The notes under the pieces: generated by a model | The model's input: only the letters and a program-made list of their open reading frames with translations | Told to the model about the DNA's origin: nothing | Database searches by the model: none | NCBI GenBank assembly: GCA_948567375.1 | Contig: OX419758.1 | Span: forward strand, 63,579,965-63,643,964 | Direction: 5' to 3' | From: Lunularia cruciata | Taxonomy: Eukaryota > Streptophyta > Marchantiopsida > Lunulariales > Lunulariaceae | DNA: 64,000 bases | Shown: positions 58,640-64,000 of the stretch, one piece after another | How the letters are laid out: each line of letters opens with the position of its first letter | How positions within the stretch are numbered: the stretch's first letter is position 1 | Translations under genes and position numbers: made by a program

Positions 58640-59757
58640 TTATTGAGCCAATAAGGTTGCAAGGTACATTACTGGTGATCTTCATTTTCCGAAGTGATTT
58701 CTACCTCCTCCTCTTCAATGTGTCTCTCCACCTTGTTCACAGATTGCTTGTATGCAGGCCAAGGGCCTCTAAAGAGACAATCATGACAATTGGTTGATAT
58801 GTGCCCAATATGGCCACAATTGTAACAATGGCGTTGTTCTCCTTGAGTTCCTTCTCTTTGTGGGACTCCATCTCTCCGTTCTTCTTCCCATCCATGCTCT
58901 CCTTGAAGTGATCATGCTCCTAGGTCTCAAAACTGAAGGTTGTTGAGTTCCATTGGTATTGGTCCACCCATGTGTGAGATTTTTCCCCAATAATGTTGAG
59001 GTGGAACTACTCTTTCACATCCACCAAATGCCCCTACTATTCTCTATGCACAAGCAATGGCTTCAAGTACCGAGTGAAGATTTTGCACCATGACTTCTTG
59101 CCAAATCCGCTCCTTCAACCCTTGTTTGAAATTATGGATAGCCTTTATTGGACTTGTGTCAATTATTACAACTTGTAGATCTAGAAATACCTCCACATAC
59201 TCTTGTACGTTGTTCTTTTGTCTCAATCCCCATAGTCAGATTTGGACCATCTATAGAGAATCCACCAATTGGAAATTCTTCAGCAATCCTTCTTGCATTT
59301 TTGTCCACATGACCTCCCTTCTCTCTGCCAACATGGATCATTCCCAAGCATCATACCATGTGAGGGCTTTATTGGTCAAGTACCCACATGCAAACACGCA
59401 TGCAGCATGCTCAATGATCTTTGTTGAGAACAATCAGAAATACCAATTCATTCTTGAGATCTAATTTTCCACTACTCCCATTTTACACTATCCCTTGTAA
59501 GGCTTGATATTGCAGGTTTACTTCATCCGGAGTAGCGATGTGGCTTTGTTGTTGATTGGGTTTGTAGGCACAAGTGCCTTTCCAAGTACTTCAGTTGCAA
59601 GTATTGGGTTTTGAGACGACTCTTCTTCTTGCATTGCTTGACCATTCTTGAGGATCTGCACTTGATTTTGTAATGCCTCTATGGTCATCTTAATCTCTCA
59701 AAATTCATTCAACATCCTCTTCATTCCTTGCACCAACTCCTGCAACTATGGATCCAT
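58640..59757 (-). pseudogene. Element E gag (broken)
   Basis: The likely start is the Met near 59757 (MDP, then LQELVQGMKRMLNE after a stop), in the context GCCATGG. Capsid: QEYVEVFLDLQVVIIDT and AIHNFKQGLKERIWQEVM (59200-59080). A canonical zinc knuckle CYNCGHIGHISTNC lies near 58830-58790, then FRGPWPAYKQ. Frame changes separate the parts. Confidence 0.83.
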
Positions 59758-60347
59758 GGCTTCTACAACACTCAATTGCTATTGTCTACTTCAATAGTTT
59801 GTTAATATGATCACTTTGGAAGGTTCACAAACTATTGGGACTACCATTGGGACCTCAAAAGCTATCACTTGTTGATAATACTCCTCACCAAAATTTCTAA
59901 CCACAAAATCTCTAAACATCAATTTCTATCTCATTACATAACAAATTTCTACTTGAGTGTTGAAAGGGAGAGGATTTCAGACATTCACATCTATAACATT
60001 ACAATAGAATGTGGATTGTCAAATCCTACTCTCTATCATATACTACCATAGGTAAAATCATCAGGTTTGGTAAGTTCATCACTCTATCTGTGAATTTTGC
60101 TCCAAAGTGATAAACTAGCGATACTCTCATTTGCTCATGTTGAATGTACATAACCTTGATGTGGAATGGGTTCAAGAATGGAAAGCTAGGTGCAAGAAAT
60201 TTTCCTCTTGGTGCATCCATCCCATCTGCTCTCTAAAGCCCTTCCCAAGTCTATCAATTACTATATGTTTTCTATCTCAAATTACTCAGTTTTAGTAGTT
60301 TGTGCTCTTCCAAGAGGGGTGATCCACTCTCTTGGACTAAAACAATT
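59758..60347 (-). other. Element E 5' leader
   Basis: Untranslated leader, uninterrupted. It aligns with element A parts 5164-5392 and 15321-15678 and shows that element B inserted between them without visible deletion. Confidence 0.75.
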
Positions 60348-60359
60348 GCTCTGATACCA
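60348..60359 (-). other. Element E primer-binding site (initiator Met tRNA)
   Basis: GCTCTGATACCA, the exact reverse complement of TGGTATCAGAGC, one base from the 5' LTR. Confidence 0.95.
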
Positions 60360-60360
60360 T

Positions 60361-61114
60361 TTAAATACTCCAAGGACAAGGGAAGAGAGAAAACATGGAT
60401 TTCACATTCAATCATCTAATGCCCCAAATGAGCACCTTCTCTTTATTATGTAGATAAAGAGGATCTCTTCCAAGGAAGCTCCACCATAGAATTAGGCATA
60501 TAGATAGGTGACATGTCAAAAAGATTACTTATTTGGATTAATTACTTGGATGAGTTACATATTGGTCCTGATCCTATCTGGTTGGTCAAATTAGCTTTGA
60601 TCAAATGGAATCTTTTAGGGAATATTCTTGTAAGAATCTGATAATCATGTGGGTGAGGTACGGTTAAAAAGCTCTTGATGAGACAAAGTAGGGGGAGGGA
60701 AGGCCAGTCTTTCCTCTATTTGGGGGGGGAGGATCTATACATTTTCAAGGCCTAATTCATTTTTTTAGGCCTCCAAAATTGCTTCAAAGATTTCAAGCAT
60801 ATTTTGGTTCCTACTCTATTAGTAGAAGTACTTACTCCCCTTATAGTGATATCTCTTTTTGATTTATTTACTCCATCATGTATAGCATCCTTCTAGATGT
60901 TACCAAACTTTCTAAATGTTCTCACCTTTAAATCAAATGTCTAACTATTGATTCTAAGGTTTTCAAGTGTATTTTGGTTTTTGCCCTATTAGTAGAAGTA
61001 CTCTTTTGGTGATATTTCTATCTGATCTATTTTGTCCATCATTTATAACATCATTCCAAATGTTACCAAACCAAATTTCCCATTGAGATCATATGGCTAG
61101 CTCTTGGTATTACA
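60361..61114 (-). repeat. Element E 5' LTR (LTR-A)
   Basis: 754 bp, plus strand TTAAATACTCC to GGTATTACA. It matches 53701-54445 throughout, with scattered substitutions and a short duplicated phrase near 60905-60920. Confidence 0.94.
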
Positions 61115-61960
61115 TAAAGCCAACAACCAGAAACCAAGTGTACTCCTTCAGCCACTCTCCATTTCAATTGCTTGATGGGAACACGTAAGCTTGGATCTCA
61201 TCACGTCCTTGCCCAACGTGAAGGAAGGTCACACATCAATTGTGGTGTTTGTGGATAAACTCAACAAGCAAGTCCATTTGGTGCCAACCTTTGATATCTT
61301 GGATGCTCCAACATTAACACAAATCTACTTTGATATTGTCTTCAAGCATCATGGGATGCCTTGCATACTCATCTGTAACCTTGATCCTCAATTCACTAGG
61401 AAATTTTAGCAAGCACTCTTCCAAATACTTGGCACCAAGTTTGCTTTTTGCATGGCCTATCATCCTCAAACTAATAGATAAACTGAACATGCAAATTGGA
61501 GGATTGGAAGATTATGCTTTGTGCCTTCATCACCATCCACCATACCAATTGGGATGAATGTCTTGCAGCTACGGAGTTCGCATACAATTATTCCAAATAG
61601 GCAAGCATTGGATTCTCTCCTTTGTTCCTCAATTTTGGCCAAAATCCAATTGTTATAGATTCCTTTCTTGCTCTCCCTCCATCTCATGTCCCCCATACTT
61701 CCACCTTCTTGAAAACCATATTCCAATCCTTCAAACAAGCCAAATCTCATCTCCTTATTGCTCAAAATTGGTAAAAAAATGTGCGGACTACCATCATCAT
61801 GATCTCACATTTCAAGTTGGTTATAAATTCATGCTCTCCTCTAGTAACCTTCTCCTCCCACTTGATACCCAAGTTCATAAAATTGCCCCTAATTGGATAG
61901 GACCCTTTGATGTCACCCAAATTATCTCTCGTGTTGCTTATTGACTTGCCTTGCCTTGTC
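61115..61960 (+). pseudogene. Element C integrase core and C-terminus (after element E)
   Basis: ITSLPNVKEGHTSIVVFV, then DKLNKQVHLVPT (first Asp region), FKHHGMPCILICNLDPQF (second Asp kept in LDPQF) and AYHPQTNR, stop, TEHAN (Glu kept). The C-terminal region shows PNWIGPFDVTQIISRVAY. Most of it can be read with two or three frame changes. Confidence 0.87.
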
Positions 61961-62291
61961 ATAGGCATACCCACCTATCTTTCAGATTTTCAAGTTGAAA
62001 CCCTTTGTTCCTAACCCATCTTCTTTCTCCTCTTTTCTCTAACCTCCTCTTCCTCCTCCTCCTATCCCTATCAAATGATCATAAGGAGAATGACGTTGAT
62101 CATATCCTTGCGCGTCACCACATTCAACAGGGCCATTGACAACATAGAAAATACAAGGTCCTTTGGAAAAGTATCTCCTTCATGATGCCACATGGGAACC
62201 TCTTTATCATCTCCATAATGCACAAACAGCCATCCAAGAGTTTGAAGCTTCAATGACAACAAAGAAATCACCAACTAGCATTGGGGGAATA
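61961..62291 (+). pseudogene. Element C chromodomain and polypurine tract
   Basis: DVDHILARHHIQQGH, then KYKVLWK and HDATWEP-like sequence in shifted frames (62090-62195) form a decayed chromodomain. ATTGGGGGAATATA at 62278-62291 is the polypurine tract beside the 3' LTR. Confidence 0.78.
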
Positions 62292-62490
62292 TATAACAAT
62301 ATGGAGTTTGGCAACAAAGTTAGTTAGTGCTAACAGAGTAGTAAATAAGACAAATTAGCCTTGAATATTCTAGAGGTATCTAGAAAGCTTCTTGGCTAGC
62401 TTAGCTTGCACCCCAAGTAAATAGCTTCTAGAAGCTTCCAACTAGCTTAGCTTGCAAGCCAAGTAGGCAAGAAGCTTCTTGAGAAGCTCC
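62292..62490 (+). repeat. Element C 3' LTR, truncated
   Basis: The first ~200 bp of LTR-B from TAACAATATGG, including a perfect heat-shock-like pattern TTCTAGAAGCTTC at 62426-62438. It breaks off near 62490, before the TATA box. Confidence 0.88.
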
Positions 62491-64000
62491 ACATCCACTT
62501 AGCAAAGAGTTGTCGTAGAATTTAGAATTAATCAAATAACTATTGTGATAGAGTAAGCAACTCTATCACTACCTTCAGAGGAAGTTTAATTTCCTTATAA
62601 ATGTCTATCTTTAATCTTAATGTATCACATGATTTGCTAAATTTCCTATTAGTATGCTCTTGTCCAAGACTCAATGCTCTATCTCCTTGTCTTTGATTGT
62701 CTTCTTGCACAAGGTCTACATCTACAACTTAAGCTCATGCAATTTGGTTTTAGTCATCTTTTCCTTAGTGGTTTCTTCTTCAATGTTGATATGTTTTTCT
62801 CAAAGATCCTCCCACATCTCCATCATCTTTGTAGTTTTCTTTGTCTTCTCTTGGATGTTGTAACAATGAACTCATCTAGCATCTTATGTTGGTCTATTGC
62901 TTGATCTTCCTTCTCCTTCTGCAATATTGCTTGTATTGCATCAAATAAATGACCTATTTCCTTCTTTTACTCCATGATGGCTTCCCAAGTGATGTTCCTT
63001 CATTTTTTGGTCTATAAATTTGGTTGCAGCTAAAGAACATGTACATCTTAATTATGTAGCGTGCTCTTGAGCCCTTTTTATTATGATTATTTGACACCCA
63101 AAGAGTGCTTATCTCCTTGTAGAGTCTTCATACCAAATTCTCTTGGGTCTTCTTCTCAACAAGTGAGGAATTCTACCTCCTTAGCCCTTGGTTCTCATGT
63201 AGCAAGTCATTGCCTCTTTTGAATTCCATCTTATATAGATGTTAGTTCTTCTCACATCTTGCTAAAAGTTGTCATTCTTTGCCAGTAATGCATACTTGTT
63301 TATATGAATTGGGGACTTTCAAATTCAAGGTTTTCACTTCCTATAAATATCCCATACAAAATTTTATAGTTACACATGAAATTTTTTTGTAAGTACAACC
63401 ACAAAGAGTATACATATTTTTCATGGAGAACCTAGAAGTTTCATAAAATTTCATAAGGATCACAATTTTAGTGACACATAGCTTTTTAAGGGTTTAATAA
63501 GAGCAATAGTGTTTTCTTGTAACTCTTAATGAATCGGTAAACATTCATTGTTTTTAATTGAAGTGCTTTGAGATCATATTTGAATGGGAGACAAGTGTCA
63601 TAATTAATCAAAATTTCTTCCTTCTTCCTTGTCAAGAAGGACTTTTGAGTTCTTATATTAAGTGACTAAGATATTTGACTACATTTTTTCTCTTTTACCA
63701 TTGACATTCTTCACTTTGATTTCTCCAAATCAAGTCTTCATTTCAATGCCATGATGTAGTACATAGTACTAGAGAAGGAAATGATAAATGTATGGAAAAA
63801 GTAATGTTAGAAGTAGAATATGAAGAGTACAATGATATTGGATAATGATAATATGATATTGGATGAGTGGGATTTTGGAGAATGGAAAGAAGCATGGAGT
63901 TACCATGAACCTTATATAGAAGAGAATGAATTAATTATTGATGTGATTTTGCAAGTTCATTATAGAAGGATGCATGATTTGGTGAGTTCAAAGTTGTATG
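62491..64000. other. No recognisable gene
   Basis: Read on the minus strand, parts of 62600-63250 give charged, Lys/Glu-rich peptides broken by many stops, which could be an old coiled-coil gag, but I cannot support an assignment. Nothing else is seen. Confidence 0.4.

Larger units (their letters stand above)
53701..61114 (-). mobile_element. Element E: Ty3/Gypsy chromovirus (LTR-A family), inserted in element C
   Basis: Minus strand, with both LTRs (53701-54445 and 60361-61114), a perfect primer-binding site (60348-60359) and a polypurine tract. Coding order: gag, protease, RT, RNase H, integrase, chromodomain, split by a solo LTR-A (54765-55501). Target duplication CAAGG/TAAAG. It is the only complete LTR-A family element here and serves as the reference for element A. 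All domains are broken. Confidence 0.92.
49307..62490 (+). mobile_element. Element C: Ty3/Gypsy chromovirus (LTR-B family), split by element E
   Basis: Plus strand. 5' LTR (49307-49710), primer-binding site, gag, protease, 20-residue repeats, RT, RNase H and integrase N-terminus to 53700. Element E follows, then integrase core, C-terminus, chromodomain and polypurine tract (61115-62291), and a truncated 3' LTR (62292-62490). The element E target duplication, CAAGG left and TAAAG right (two transitions), restores the reading CNKANNQKPS across the junction. Without E, the element is about 5.8 kb. It is closely related to element D and inactive. Confidence 0.9.

Noticed and set aside
54765-61114. 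Element E bounded by inverted LTRs (54765 plus and 60361 minus) as a novel terminal-inverted-repeat element
   Set aside because: The integrase and chromodomain continue left of 54765 and the true 3' LTR is at 53701. The plus-oriented copy is a nested solo LTR with its own target duplication.
62600-63250. Minus-strand charged peptides as a coiled-coil protein gene
   Set aside because: Too many stops and no family match; mentioned only as a possible old gag.

Overview
The window reads as heterochromatic plant nuclear DNA. It is a stack of nested, decayed Ty3/Gypsy LTR retrotransposons separated by AT-rich sequence without recognisable genes. I find no host gene, rRNA, tRNA or CRISPR array. Plant features are initiator-Met tRNA primer-binding sites (TGGTATCAGAGC) next to LTRs, chromodomain-type integrases and CCCTAAA telomere-type repeats. 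Low gene density, old insertions and deep nesting suggest a large-genome land plant. From memory, the closest relatives of element B occur in non-flowering plants, so a gymnosperm or spore-bearing plant is my guess; the sequence alone does not settle it.

Layout. 1-617: solo LTR of family LTR-A, cut by the window edge. 618-16283: element A, a minus-strand Gypsy element, interrupted by a solo LTR of family LTR-B (1918-2339) and by the large plus-strand element B (5393-15320). 16284-27023: AT-rich DNA with old tandem duplications and one RNase H remnant. 27024-31140: element F (minus, LTR-B family), truncated and carrying two solo LTR-A insertions. 31141-36683: element D (minus, LTR-B family), complete in layout. 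36684-49306: AT-rich DNA with one LTR-B fragment, two solo LTR-A copies, a microsatellite and a perfect hairpin. 49307-62490: element C (plus, LTR-B family), split in its integrase by element E (minus, LTR-A family, 53701-61114), which is itself split by a solo LTR-A (54765-55501). 62491-64000: nothing recognisable.

The main result is element B. Between its protease and reverse transcriptase, in the same reading frame, lies a cytosine-5 DNA methyltransferase domain with motifs I, IV (catalytic PC), VI, VIII, IX and X in order. Downstream of the integrase, where chromoviruses carry a chromodomain, it has a degraded PHD finger. The layout is gag - protease - C5-methyltransferase - RT - RNase H - integrase - PHD: a retroelement that once carried a possible DNA-methylation 'writer' and a chromatin 'reader'. 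The copy is dead (about 16 in-frame stops, mostly TAG, plus frameshifts). Its LTR arrangement looks circularly permuted.

Second-tier observations: LTR-B carries dense heat-shock-element-like motifs upstream of its TATA box. The LTR-B family encodes 20-residue tandem repeats between protease and RT. Solo LTR-A copies repeatedly sit inside Gypsy integrase regions and all point the same way. Element E carries three telomere repeats in its gag. All coordinates and identities come from reading by eye; no database or alignment program was used.
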